Below, piece by piece: positions 1 to 9,122 of a DNA stretch of 13,328 bases. The position numbers were made by a program, and so were the translations under genes. This stretch comes from Synura sp. LO234KE. Its lineage: Eukaryota > Sar > Synurophyceae > Synurales > Mallomonadaceae. Under the pieces are notes generated by a model. That model ran no database searches, was not told the DNA's origin, and saw only the letters and a list, made by a program, of their open reading frames with translations. Each line of letters starts with the position of its first letter. Position 1 is the stretch's first letter. The stretch lies in NCBI GenBank assembly GCA_015143735.1, contig VKHC01000205.1, positions 1 through 13,328 of the forward strand. Reading direction: 5' to 3'.

Positions 1-471
1 ACAACCTGTCAGAATACATAGCTTATATGTACCAGAGCAGTGTCTCTCACTCAGTCAGGATGAGGGAGAACTGTACAGAGGTGTACAACAAGCAGTCTAG
101 CTTGGAGAGGTGGTTTTAGCTATGAAGGGAAGGGTGATTGGAGGAATATACTTCCTAAGTGTCAAACACTTGAGTACAGTTGCGAGTGAGTGGTTTGGTG
201 CTTTGTTGAAACTACTTAATGCTATATTTCTTACATTTCTGATTGACTAGGTCTTATTGCTATATATAATCCAGTTAAGGTTTACTGCTATGTACGAGCA
301 TCTGTACACGTCTATACTATTTATATCATTAACCCATGTTGAATCTATGACTTGAAGTTGCACTTGCTGACGTTGACAATTATACATTAATCTGTCTAAT
401 AAGATCATGAGTCTTTTGGTCTAAACGAGCATTCTAGAGTAACAAGTCCAGCATGGTAGCGTTGTAATTGG
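1..471 (+). repeat. Possible retroelement LTR end and primer-binding-like site
   Basis: No gene is visible here. The stretch is AT-rich, with a TATA-like tract at 261-270. At 452-461 it reads CA followed by TGGTAGCG. LTRs end in CA, and primer-binding sites start with TGG because they pair with the CCA end of a tRNA. A decayed reading frame begins about 130 bp later, where a gag gene would sit. The left LTR boundary and a second copy are not seen, and the tRNA match was not tested, so this is a weak call. A chance CATGG is the alternative. Confidence 0.2.
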
Positions 472-597
472 TATAGAATGATTGAAGAAAAGAAGAATCT
501 AAGCGTTAAATCAATATAGAGGTGTAAGAAGAAGAAATGTCCCTGCCATTAGGAAAGACGATGCAATAAACTTGACCTCGACTCCTCCTAAAGCTAA

Positions 598-1523
598 ATG
601 ATCACCAGCATCGCTAAATTCGAGCTCAGTAAGGAACCGGAGTAAAATTCAGACGAGAAAGAGAAAATTGAAGAAGAAGGCAGAGAAACACTTTTAGACT
701 ACCTGAAGAAGGCGTATCACGTCCAAAATATCAAATCACTAGCACGACATGGATTGAAGCTAAGCCCAGCTTCAAATGCTTTGCTGGAGAATACAGACGA
801 GATGTGGCGATATGCGAGCAATGTTGAAAACTGAAAATCAGACGACGATGAAGTAAACCATGCTAGGTCTCCCTAACCAGTGTTTAAACTCAAGTACAGG
901 TCGAAGCATACCTCCTCTTAAAGCGCGCTGGTGACAGTAGAGAAGAAATATGCGCAGATATCGACCTCAAGAGCAGGAAATCGGAAATATTGCGATATCG
1001 TTTCAGGAGATACCACGGACTTTGTCAAGAAGCCTGAGAGCAAGAGCGATAGTACAAGAACAAGAAATGGTATAATTTACCACATATCCGATCAAGAGTA
1101 CGCTGAAAATGGGCAAGAGCGGAGTTCGACTTGGAAGCCCGGAAAGGAATCCGCTCATACAGAACAAGGAGCTCAAAAACTACTGACTTCTGGCCGCATG
1201 TGTATGACGACCTAACGCTTGATGGGAGTTGTACGGAGGAATTTATATGGCACGAGAAAGACTCAACTGTAAGGGGTGTTCACCTTTGTTCGGGATTGGA
1301 GTTAAACTCGGGATTCTGCCTAACTTTTTATGCTCCCACTGCCGGAGATACCAGATAGTTGGAGCTTGATATGTCTTACTGGAATGCAATGAAGCAGATG
1401 GAGAGAGAAGTGTCAGTAAGACTACAGAAAGTGCTCATAGCGCACCTGTATTCAAACGATGGATGGTGCCAAAATCGCTTCCTCAACCTACTCGGATATA
1501 AGAAGTGCTATGGTGCGTTTTAA
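598..1523 (+). pseudogene. Decayed reading frame, family unknown, possibly gag-like
   Basis: From an ATG at 598, one frame runs to 1215 with internal stops only at 643, 832, 874 and 919. Near 1105-1125 the coding character moves to another frame, which is open to a TAA at 1521 apart from a TAG at 1356. Both parts read like protein: the first is rich in charged residues and includes LLDYLKKAYHVQNIKSLARH, a helical-looking stretch; the second includes YWNAMKQMEREVSVRLQKVL. I recognise no domain. A possible LTR end and primer-binding site just upstream suggests a retrotransposon gag remnant, but no zinc knuckle, protease or polymerase was found. Chance openness cannot be excluded for the individual pieces. 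Confidence 0.35.
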
Positions 1524-2545
1524 AACGCTTTATTTGTCGACTTTTGGCCTCAAACAAAGCGCTGAGTTCTTGTGACTAATCTTGGGAAGGAAACAACTTC
1601 CTTCTATAGTTCTTACTTAAAGAGCAACCCAATCGGGTAAGAAACTAGCTTTCCTGCGGCAGTCGCTTAGAAGCTCAACAAAACAACACGGCTCAGCGCC
1701 TGAGTTTTAAGTCAAGGAGTAAATTAAAATTAATCCGGAAGCCCGTGGCATATCCGCAACGTGCGGTCACACCAACGCGCCTGACGGGTCGAATTCGCAA
1801 CAAATTTTAAGTCATCAAAGATGTGAAAGAAGCAATAGCATTCAAGTAAGTTGATGTACTGCAATATAACATACCGTCCTAAGTATAATTTAAGCAACTT
1901 TATTTGAATCCACCAGAACCTCTAGGAACTCGATCTTTGGAGATGCAGTATAGCTAACAACAAAAGAAGCAAAGAGATGGCTAGACGCAGAAAAATCGGA
2001 GGGCCAAATATATGCGAGAACAGAGAGATAGGGAGGTAAGAAGCCTTGTACGATTAATTTCGCAAATTTTCTTCTGACACCTCTTGTTCCTAAAATACTT
2101 GTAGAAATTAAGTGACAAAATCTCCCCAAGAGCCGATCATCGTCCATGAGGCTCCAATCCAAGCAATTCTTCGACCTCCTTCACTTCTTGGCGCAGTTTA
2201 TTGACTTCCCAGTCACTTGTTCAGCATAACACTACTCAGAGCTTACGACCTAGCCACACTTCGAGTCACAGACCAAAGGCATTAGATCAGACCGCTCATG
2301 TTACGCAAGAAACACGAGGTATAACCTTAAATCCAGTTGATGCTTCATTTAAACATTATTTCATGTCAGGAAACCAAAGTGCCCCCTATCCACAATTCTC
2401 CAAATCTTGCCGATTCCATTTTTAATTCAACCACTGCTCAGCACGTTGGCGTAACCCAACGCTCCGGGACCTCTGTTAAAGGCATTCACAAAACAACTCC
2501 CGCTCGACATTTCACAAGAATCCTTGAAGATCTTAATGGCGTAAA
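1524..2545. other. No assignable gene; repeat-like debris
   Basis: Both strands carry short open stretches with conflicting coding signals. On the plus strand near 1950-2020 there is TKEAKRWLDAEKSEG. On the minus strand near 2150-2225 there is a coiled-coil-like EVNKLRQEVKEVEELLG. Neither extends more than about 30 codons without a stop or belongs to a family I recognise. A small hairpin, CTCAG-CGC-CTGAG, lies near 1692-1704. The segment borders the LTR-like repeat at 2546-2756 and may be internal sequence of the same element, but this is not shown. Confidence 0.3.
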
Positions 2546-2756
2546 AGAGAAGTTGATGTTGTTATTACTTGTTTGCATCTTGGTACGTTAGAATTACACC
2601 AAAAGTTTTGATAAACACGAAACTAATCTTATTTAGAAAACAGGTGAAAGATGAAATTCAACATGAAATATCTTGAAAAGTCATAAAATGAAAAATACAG
2701 TATGAATGATGGTCGAGTAAAGGTGACTTGAAAACCTAGAATGTTTTCCTCTAACA
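2546..2756 (-). repeat. LTR-like repeat, copy 1
   Basis: This 211 bp matches 7192-7406 in reverse complement, at roughly 80-85% identity counted by eye. Read on the minus strand it begins TGTTAGAG, a TG start typical of LTRs. It is preceded by a purine-rich run ending CTGAGGAGGAG (complement of 2757-2767), which resembles the polypurine tract found just upstream of a copia 3' LTR. Similarity to the other copy stops near 2546, which may or may not be the true LTR end. The orientation agrees with the copia pol pseudogene at 5276-6824, but that pseudogene has a better-placed LTR candidate at 5081, so copy 1 probably belongs to another element. Confidence 0.6.
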
Positions 2757-4856
2757 CTCCTCCTCAGTTGTCTCTTCGAAGACCATCATGATATAAGTGA
2801 TTGATGTAAGCAACACATGAGTTCCCCTCCAGAAAAACCCTTCTAAAAATATAAAATTAAAGGGAAAGCTCGGATGAGCTGGATCTTACAATTGACAGAA
2901 TAAGATGCAATAGCATGGAGAGTTCGCCCGTTGCCCTAGTTGCTAGATAATATTTGGAACTTATCGATTTTAGAATCATCCCTTAATGGTAGGAATACTA
3001 AGAGACGGTAAAAAGGTAAGAAAATGATTGTGTGGAGTGAGAGGCTTTGTCATTATATACGCTGGATTTTCCGAAGCAGGAATATATTCGAGTGACTATC
3101 ATCTATTTAATACCTCCCACGTGTGTAGCGACATAGCAGTCGCATAACACGTTTCGGTTTGCACGTTGTTGTGTGCCGCTGTGACCGTGACGTTACTTGG
3201 ATATCTTTAACTTCTATTACGCTTCTAAAGTTCTATATCGCATTATTATAGATACTACACTTCTACTTTCATTTCTTGCACACACTGATTCAACCTACAC
3301 TGTAGGTAGATCTATACGTAGTCTACGGGGGCGCTTGTCTAGTAGCGCCAGGGCACTAGGTAGCTTTTACTTCTTACACACATACTTTTTTTGGTTTACG
3401 CGTGCGTCGGCTTTGCCGGGTATTATCCATATGGATTAGTCTAGCAGGTATGTGTATGATTACTTTATACTCCGCTGTGGGGTACTTTTTTTTCCAAAAG
3501 TTAACTTAGCTTAGCAAGAAAACATGAAACTCATGCAATACATGCTAAGCACCCTCATGAGCTAATTAGCTAGTCACAAGCGGTGTGAGGGCAAGCGGTC
3601 AGCTGTGGGGTACCGTCGCTGCATATTCTACACTAATCTTTTACCCATCCGCTCTTGTACCTATCTTTGTCGACTGACCAGCAGGCAGTATATCTCCACT
3701 GCCGGGATCTAGCCGTAATTCACGGTACACCTTTATTTTGCTCCTTACACTTACTTCATACTTCTATAAAAGTAGTTTTGGTAGCCTAGCATATTAATCC
3801 AGAAGACTTAAACTTATCTTAATTACGTTTCACACGCATTACATCATATACACATACATTCATATAGAATGGCATAAGGAAGGACAGAGTGGGATGCTGT
3901 GTCATGTCAGGTGTGAGTGTATTCCGGATGGTCACAGGCGGTGAGGTCTACGGTGAGGCCTGGCTCGGCGGACATTTTCAGCAGCAGTGGAGAGACCTAA
4001 GGAAGATTATATGAGAGCTGGATTGGTAGGCGTGCTCAGGAGAATGGAGTTGGCGTGCGTGTTAGGTAACAGGCCCAGGGTTTTGAAGTGAGGGCGGAAC
4101 ACTATCTACGGAGACCGTACCGGTCTAGTTTGGGCTATTTGAGAACGCGGTCATAACACGCTGGAACAGTGCGTGGAGTGGTAGTAACAATTCGCGGATT
4201 CAAGACTTTTCGCCGAGGCTTTGCTTCCAGCGTGGGTCGTCAGCTAGCTAATCATGCGTAACGATGAGAGTTAGAGGTAACTGTTATGTTAATAATGTGA
4301 TAAAATACCTTCTTGAGGGGCTTGAGGTTGTGTACGTGGCGGAAGTAGCACTGGACAGAATGTGCGTGCCTGGTTCTTGAGCTGTAGTTGGGCTTTGAGC
4401 TGGCGGTGGATTTATTCAAAACTGGAGTAATTCGGTGGGCCTGTAAACACGGAAATCGTTTGAATACATGTTTATGACGATTAAATTGTTCATAAAATGG
4501 ACTTATCTTGGGTGGATGGGCCTTGGGGAGTATTCTGGACTACCATGAGTTAAGGGGTCAGCCAACGGCATTATGGAGAGAGTAGTTTTAAGCTTACCTT
4601 ATGGTTTTCATGGATCTCCTAGCAACCTTGGACCTTTCCTGATATGTAGGTCGAAATTTTATTAAATTTGGTTAACAACTCATGGGGATAACTCAATTGC
4701 AAAATAATTAAATACCTGAAATTTTGCTTGAGTCAAATTTTACATCTTTAGGCACATTGAGCATTTATAATTTAAGTGGAGAAGTCTAATATACATCTCC
4801 ATTCTATAATCTATATTCGTTTTATCGTGTTCTGCACTCTATTTCATTATTTTACT
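2757..4856. other. Intergenic; no gene seen, several small hairpins
   Basis: No long or family-like reading frame is present. Visible structure includes a hairpin at 3123-3150 (GTGT-A-GCGAC, loop ATAGCA, GTCGC-ATA-ACAC), a hairpin at 3330-3349 (GGCGCT, 8-nt loop, AGCGCC), a 10-bp palindrome GCTAATTAGC at 3561-3570, and an exact 12-nt direct repeat GCTGTGGGGTAC at 3474-3485 and 3602-3613. Composition changes from AT-rich to more GC-rich near 3120-3720 and 3890-4450, which suggests separate insertions. The lower-coordinate part next to 4857 may include the remainder of the LTR that starts at 5081. Confidence 0.4.
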
Positions 4857-5081
4857 GCTTTTATAAAAGCATGCGACAATTCTGCCTTTCATCACACACT
4901 GACATTTACAACTTGAAATAATTAATGATATTTACTTAGGGCCAAATCGATTAGGTCGGTGAAAGTTTGAATTGCTAATAGTGTCTTTGTCATGAGATAT
5001 TCCATCAGAAGTGAAGAAATCACATTTTGCGTTTTTGAAATGTCAACGGTAACTGTCAACACACTGTGCACACTTCCAACA
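4857..5081 (-). mobile_element. Probable start (U3) of a copia 3' LTR
   Basis: On the minus strand, 195 bp downstream of the likely end of the copia pol frame, the sequence reads ATTAAAAG followed by TGTTGGAAG, with TG at 5081-5080. TGTTGG is a common copia LTR start, and this is the expected place for a 3' LTR. At 4857-4870 there is a perfect 14-bp palindrome GCTTTTATAAAAGC with a TATA box at its centre, about 215 bp into the putative LTR, which would suit a U3 promoter. The 3' end of the LTR and a matching 5' LTR are not found in the window, so the call rests on position and motifs. Confidence 0.4.
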
Positions 5082-5177
5082 CTTTTAATATAAGTTGGGT
5101 TTTTTGGAAGAAGCTTCTTTTTCGCTTATTCTTGGTCTTTTAGGAACTAGTCTTAGTAAAGCTAGGTAATTTGTTCT

Positions 5178-5201
5178 AGGATAAAATCCAGGATAAAATC
5201 A
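5178..5201 (+). repeat. 12-bp tandem duplication
   Basis: AGGATAAAATCC is followed directly by AGGATAAAATCA, two tandem units differing in the last base. It lies between the copia RNase H remnant and the probable 3' LTR, and looks like a small slippage duplication. Confidence 0.6.
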
Positions 5202-5275
5202 GTTCAAGATAGCAAACTACCGAGTTCACCAGTCTCAAGAAAAGAGTCAAAGGAGCTCATAAAGGAAGAAACAGC

Positions 5276-6824
5276 TTAAGTCAAAAGTCGGTTTCCAAGT
5301 AAACTACAGTCTATATTCGAAAGGCTTGAGACTAGAATTTACCGTGTAAGGATATATCTTTTTTGGATATGTTTTGATTTTGCATGATAACCATTGTGAT
5401 TTGAGAGCTCAATACAAGCCTGATTGAATAATGATGGGAGATTGTTGAACAAACTTTAGATTTGCCATCATTTCTATTATTCAGACTGCTTTTTCAGTTG
5501 CTAGGCATAGAGCCGTATATTCTGCTTCTATTGATGAAAGTGCCACACTATGTTGACGTCGAGACCCCGAGCTTATAAGGCTTCCATTTAGAAACATTAG
5601 GTAACCAGAGACTGAACGTCTTGTATCAGGGTCACGTCCCCAATCTAAGTCTGAAAAACCTTCAATTGTAGCGGTCATACCAGGAGAGTTATCAAGAATA
5701 AATGTAGGAGTTGTACAGAATTTATATATCTTTTGTTCAGGGAGACCATATGAGGAAGGTCTGAAGGCAGGTTTGTAATTGATAGTACGATACTGCTTTT
5801 CAGTTTTTAATACCTGGCTTGCATAAAAATTTTGCACATGTTTGAACTGCATATGCTATGTCTGCAGTGCACCAGCAACTAGCCAAAGACGAGATCCAAT
5901 CGCTTCTCTATATGGTACTGACTTCATTTGTTTCGCACCACCTGTTCTTTCCTGTAAATCGACCATTGTTAATGGTATAGTGGCCTCTATTAGCGAAGCA
6001 TTTAGACCAACTTCATGCAACTCTAATGTTTTAAGGAATCTTTTGACTGTGAAGAGAATATTCCTACGCTGAGTGAGAAATAAAGTGTTAGTATTTACAT
6101 CGCGAACAACGTCACAACCGAGTATATGATGAACCTGACCCAGATCTTTCATTACATATCTGGAAGCACTTAACTTCGTTTACATGAATTGTGTTCCCTG
6201 ATATAATCAGATCATCAACAGATAGTGTGATTATGATTGAACTATTTGTAGTGTGCTTGAAGAAGAGACAGTTTGCGTTGTGCACACATTTGAAGTTTCT
6301 ACTTTGCAAAAATTTCTAACTGTCCTCATACCATGTACGTGAAGATTGTTTTAAACCATATAGAGCTCTGTTTAGTTTAAGGCAGTTGTACGGGTTTTCT
6401 ATTTGTAAACCTTGTGATGTTTCGATATATACTTCCTCTGTTAGTTTGGCATTGAAAAAGGCAGTTTTTACATCCATTTGTTGGAGATCGAGATTGAATT
6501 GCTTAGAAAGTGCGAAGAGTAGTCGACGTGAAGAAGATCGTGTGTAATTGGACCGTATTTTTCATCAAAATCTTTTCCATAGATTTGTTCAAAGCCTCTG
6601 GGAACAAGTCTTGCTTTATATTTAATTATCTTCCCATGTGTGTTATGTTTTGGTCTAAATACCCATTTACTAGTTACAAGTTTTCTTCCTATAGGGAGAA
6701 TTGCTTGGGTCTACGCCTCATATGTCTGCATGAACTGAAGCTCAGCATCATTAGCTTCTTGCCAGTGAGCAGATTCTACGGATTTCATAGCTTGGCGACA
6801 CGTTTTTGGAACCGAGTTACTCAT
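5276..6824 (-). pseudogene. Ty1/copia pol remnant (reverse transcriptase and RNase H)
   Basis: Reading down the minus strand, the remnant starts with a linker (VPKTCRQAMKS) and the reverse transcriptase start (ESAHWQEANDAELQ). It continues through SKWVFRPK and YKARLVPRGFEQ, the first catalytic aspartate in QQMDVKTAFFN, LYGLKQSSRTWYED, the YVDD box mutated to SVDDL, MKDLGQVHHILGCDV, and PYREAIGSRLW. RNase H follows with FSDLDWGRDPDTRRSVSGY and ALSSIEAEYTAL, then HAKSKHIQKRYI near 5360-5390. The frame probably ends at a TAA at 5276-5278. Breaks include stops at 6711-6713 and 6316-6318, a 2-nt gain in an AC run near 6539-6544, frameshifts near 6150 and 5855, and TGA at two conserved Trp positions. 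No gag, protease or integrase core is found. It cannot encode a working polymerase. Confidence 0.93.
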
Positions 6825-7191
6825 GGTATCTGTCTTTAACCCCTATATGGCGGGGTTTCCAGTAATGTATTCATTAATGAGTCGTGTAGTCAAAGAATAA
6901 TGAAAGAGAGTGGATTTTGTATTTTACTCCTCTCCTGTCTCGAAGAGGTGAATGGAGATATATGTGGTGAGAGAATAGGACCATAATATGTAGGTTGTGC
7001 ATGATTCTCATGAAATTTGATTAGTCTGTGTATTGAAGCAACGGATAGAAAGGAGGGATTATATAGGTCGTAGTTTGTGCGTTTCTTGTACAGAAGTATA
7101 GCCGGGCTAAAGGTGTGTTGTTGACAATTAGAATGCGTTTAACGATGCGAAGGAGATCCGTAGGTGAAGATTTTATGTATCAGTATTTGAG
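6825..7191 (-). other. Probable copia integrase-RT linker debris and junction
   Basis: Minus-strand sequence directly upstream of the reverse transcriptase remnant has no clear domain. Charged pieces such as DRRGVKYKIHS occur near 6905-6940, where copia polyproteins carry a poorly conserved linker between integrase and reverse transcriptase. No integrase catalytic motif is visible before the sequence meets the oppositely oriented LTR-like repeat at 7192. The element is therefore truncated on its 5' side, or this is a rearrangement junction. The exact breakpoint cannot be placed by eye. Confidence 0.35.
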
Positions 7192-7406
7192 TGTTAGAGA
7201 AAAATATTTACTAGGTTTTCCAGTCACCTTTACTCGACCATCATTCATACTGTATTTTTCATTTCATGACTTTCGAAGATATTTCATGTTGAATTTCATC
7301 TTTCACCAGTCTTTTAATTAAGATTAGTTTCGTGTTTACAAAAGCTTTCAGTGCCTTTCCCAACGTACCAAGATGCAATCAAGTAACAACGACGGTAATT
7401 TTCTCT
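7192..7406 (+). repeat. LTR-like repeat, copy 2
   Basis: This 215 bp is the inverted partner of 2546-2756. It starts TGTTAGAG, preceded by TTGAG, and both copies share GAG just before the TG. Similarity to copy 1 is continuous through a 30-bp block identical in both copies (7235-7264 here) and ends near TTCTCT at 7401-7406. It points away from the copia pol pseudogene next to it, so it is not that element's own 5' LTR in its original position. A separate insertion or an inversion is required. It could be a solo LTR. Confidence 0.6.
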
Positions 7407-7436
7407 AAATGAAAAATACAGTATGAATGATGGTCG
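7407..7436 (+). repeat. 30-bp inverted duplicate of an LTR segment
   Basis: These 30 bases, starting AAATGAAAAATACAG and ending GATGGTCG, are the exact reverse complement of 7235-7264 inside the neighbouring LTR-like repeat. They also match 2686-2715 of copy 1 exactly. The repeat therefore folds back on itself at its downstream edge, with 142 nt between the arms. Similarity stops abruptly at both ends, as expected for a template-switch or fold-back repair junction, or for a nested fragment. Confidence 0.85.
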
Positions 7437-7790
7437 GTATTTTATGTATTATGGTATGGTGGCCTGCTTTTTTGCGTCATGCATCTCACTTGTTCCACTA
7501 TGAACACGCCATTCCTGCCTTATCTGCCGGTGCTCTTGGTACCACTATCTCTGCACCGCGCTACAACACTGTCATTTTTCCGCCCTTTTGTGGCGCCCCT
7601 TCAGTAGGAGTGTCCTCCCCTGGGGGTGGTACGCACGTCCCCTTCTGTCTAGTTGGGGACATCGTTGCGTACTAATCATCCCCGGGGGAGGCGTTCCCTA
7701 CGCCTTCGGGCGGAGGCCGCCTCCCCCCTCCCCCCTCGGTTTACGGGGCTTGCCAGTTGGTACATGGGGCTCTTAATTATTGGGCATTCT
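7437..7790. other. GC-rich, hairpin-rich island; no gene assigned
   Basis: This stretch is far more GC-rich than its flanks. It has a perfect 10-bp inverted repeat, GGGGGAGGCG at 7684-7693 with CGCCTCCCCC at 7718-7727, whose loop can fold again through CGCCTTCGGGCG. Two smaller stems lie just upstream: CCCC-T-GGGG near 7617-7625, and GTCCCC paired with GGGGAC near 7639-7662. On the minus strand, the runs GGGGGGAGGGGGG near 7723-7735 could support a G-quadruplex. An 82-codon frame crosses the region, but its protein shows no family features. The style recalls GC clusters of some organellar genomes, which is only an impression. Confidence 0.5.
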
Positions 7791-7834
7791 GCGTATGCCT
7801 TCTGTCTACATCGTATTTACAATAATTAAGATGA

Positions 7835-7934
7835 GATTTTAGGGAGGAATAGTGGTGGTAGCACCTAAAATCCACAGCTAAAGCCCCAGCTAACCGACTA
7901 TAGTGGTACCACCAGAGGTCCACCACTAAAATCC
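7835..7934. repeat. Short nested inverted and direct repeats, MITE-like
   Basis: GATTTTAGG at 7835-7843 is the inverse of CCTAAAATC at 7864-7872, and its first eight bases are also the inverse of CTAAAATC at 7926-7933. A direct repeat starting ATAGTGGT occurs at 7849 and 7900, each ending in CTAAAATCC, so the unit appears twice (7849-7873 and 7900-7934). Internal arms such as TAGTGGT with ACCACTA add further fold-back potential. The arrangement resembles a small non-autonomous DNA transposon or a foldback element. No target-site duplication was confirmed, so element type and ends remain open. Confidence 0.4.
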
Positions 7935-7962
7935 AAGATATAGATGGAGAAGCTTTAAGTGG

Positions 7963-8015
7963 ACCTCAATCATCCTTCGTTTCTTTTTGAAAAAACAAAG
8001 GATCAGTTTTGAGGT
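7963..8015. repeat. Imperfect 53-nt hairpin
   Basis: The arms are ACCTCAA, ATCCTT, GTTT and a T run on the left. The right side has an A run, AAC, AAAGGAT and TTGAGGT. They pair with a small internal bulge and one or two mismatches around a 3-4 nt loop at about 7989. It lies directly after the repeat cluster at 7835-7934 and may be part of the same element. It could also act as an RNA structure if transcribed, but nothing shows transcription. Confidence 0.5.
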
Positions 8016-8600
8016 GATAGAAAAGAATCCTCATCCATCATTAATTGCCTCTGCAGCCAGCACCTTAATCTCCCATGAAAAAAGATTAACTGTTCAATGG
8101 TGCACGCTTCACCGTGATTTCAATAAAGATTAATCTGGGTAGTTCACGACAGATTTTAATGGTGCAAAAAGGTGCCGATGATGCTGCGTGAGCCTGTGCG
8201 TTTGGACTTTTTCTCACTCAACCCTTCGCTCGACATAATATCAGCGAAGGAACCTCGAATATAAATTCTCTTGAATTCATTTCCGCTATTTTATTTATTA
8301 TAGCTGTGGAACGCCCATATTTCTATACACTTACCTCTTGGTATGAAGTGTGAAGTACTTAGGACGAGATGTTATTTTACACATTCATTATATAGTTAAA
8401 GAATGAACAAAAGATTTGCACTAATACTTTCCCAGAACCTGCCCTAAATTCTTTTTCGTAAGAAATAGAAATATTGAAAGGCTGAATTATCAATCTCAAT
8501 AAGAGATAGTTACAACACATGGAAATACACTAATCCAATCTTTGTCTTTGCAGTAATTAAAGTAGCGAGGATGCAGGTAAGCGTTCAATCTGCAAGCTGA
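8016..8600. other. Intergenic; downstream region of NNF1
   Basis: No reading frame with coding character is seen. A 10-bp palindrome AGATTAATCT lies near 8127-8136. The sequence next to the NNF1 stop at 8601 must contain that gene's 3' untranslated region on the minus strand. Overlapping AATAAA signals on the minus strand near 8288-8298 are one candidate polyadenylation signal, about 300 bp past the stop. This is weak, because such words are common in AT-rich DNA. Confidence 0.3.
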
Positions 8601-9122
8601 TTAATACGCAGTTAGAAAAGTGTCACGACCAGTTACCTCTCGCATTTGTTCTTCGATTGCGTCAAGTTCTGAGAAACTAGTCAAGATGCTGGAAACAAAA
8701 TTATGCTTCCTTGCATAAAGATCATTTATTTCAGAAGCGAGCTAGTAAAAATATAAGATTGTCGTACTTTCAAAGGACCTTCGTTGGGTTACCTTATCGT
8801 TCTCAAGCAAAAGGGTCGACAAAGCCTCTTCGTTCTGATGAATTAGAATAGTTTCAGAAGAATCACAATTAGATATAGAGTCCAAATTTCCCAACTTTTT
8901 TTCAATATTTTCTTTTTCGCAATATAGAGAGAATTTAGTCTCAACGGTGGAAACGAAGTCATTAATGATTGCTTCAAATTTCTCATGTAAATTCGTGTCC
9001 TCAAAATTAATGCCGAGTTCTCTAAAGCATATTCCAAAGCTTTCGCGGCTACAGCTAACTATCTCTTTCAACACTTTGTGAAATACGGCCCGATATTGGG
9101 AAAAGCGAATATTATCGCTCAT
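8601..9122 (-). CDS. NNF1: Nnf1/PMF1-like kinetochore protein (MIS12 complex subunit)
   Basis: Two exons, 9122-8793 and 8741-8601, encode 156 residues. The 51-nt intron (8792-8742) has a GTAACC donor and a TTTTTACTAG acceptor in phase 0. Without splicing the frame would end after 16 unrelated residues; splicing joins ENDK to LASEINDLYARK and extends the predicted coiled coil. The family signature is CEKENIEKKLGNLDSI (residues about 68-83), which lines up with the ERNVEQKLNELDELI segment of yeast Nnf1 and the equivalent segment of human PMF1. An upstream helical region carries the CF motif (GICFREL, 30-36), also seen in Nnf1. In known species Nnf1 pairs with Mis12 at the kinetochore and links CENP-C-bearing chromatin to the Ndc80 complex. 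The protein is somewhat shorter than yeast or human homologues (about 200). The ATG at 9122 is the first in frame. The gene is divergent from LIG1, 111 bp away. Identification is from memory of the family. Confidence 0.7.

Noticed and set aside
1890-2162. 90-codon minus-strand open frame
   Set aside because: No domain, conflicting coding signals on the plus strand, and it overlaps a different minus frame with a coiled-coil-like piece. It is not supported as a gene.
3600-4400. tRNA or other structured RNA genes
   Set aside because: No T-loop GTTCGANNC with a matching acceptor stem or anticodon arm was found; the small hairpins are unrelated.
5460-5830. TGA at conserved Trp positions in copia pol as a sign of an altered genetic code
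   Set aside because: The ligase gene in the same window uses TGG for Trp and normal Gln codons, and the copia remnant also has TAG stops and frameshifts. Decay explains the TGA codons.
7427-7675. 82-codon open frame across the GC-rich island
   Set aside because: It starts inside the fold-back repeat, covers hairpin sequence and shows no family features.
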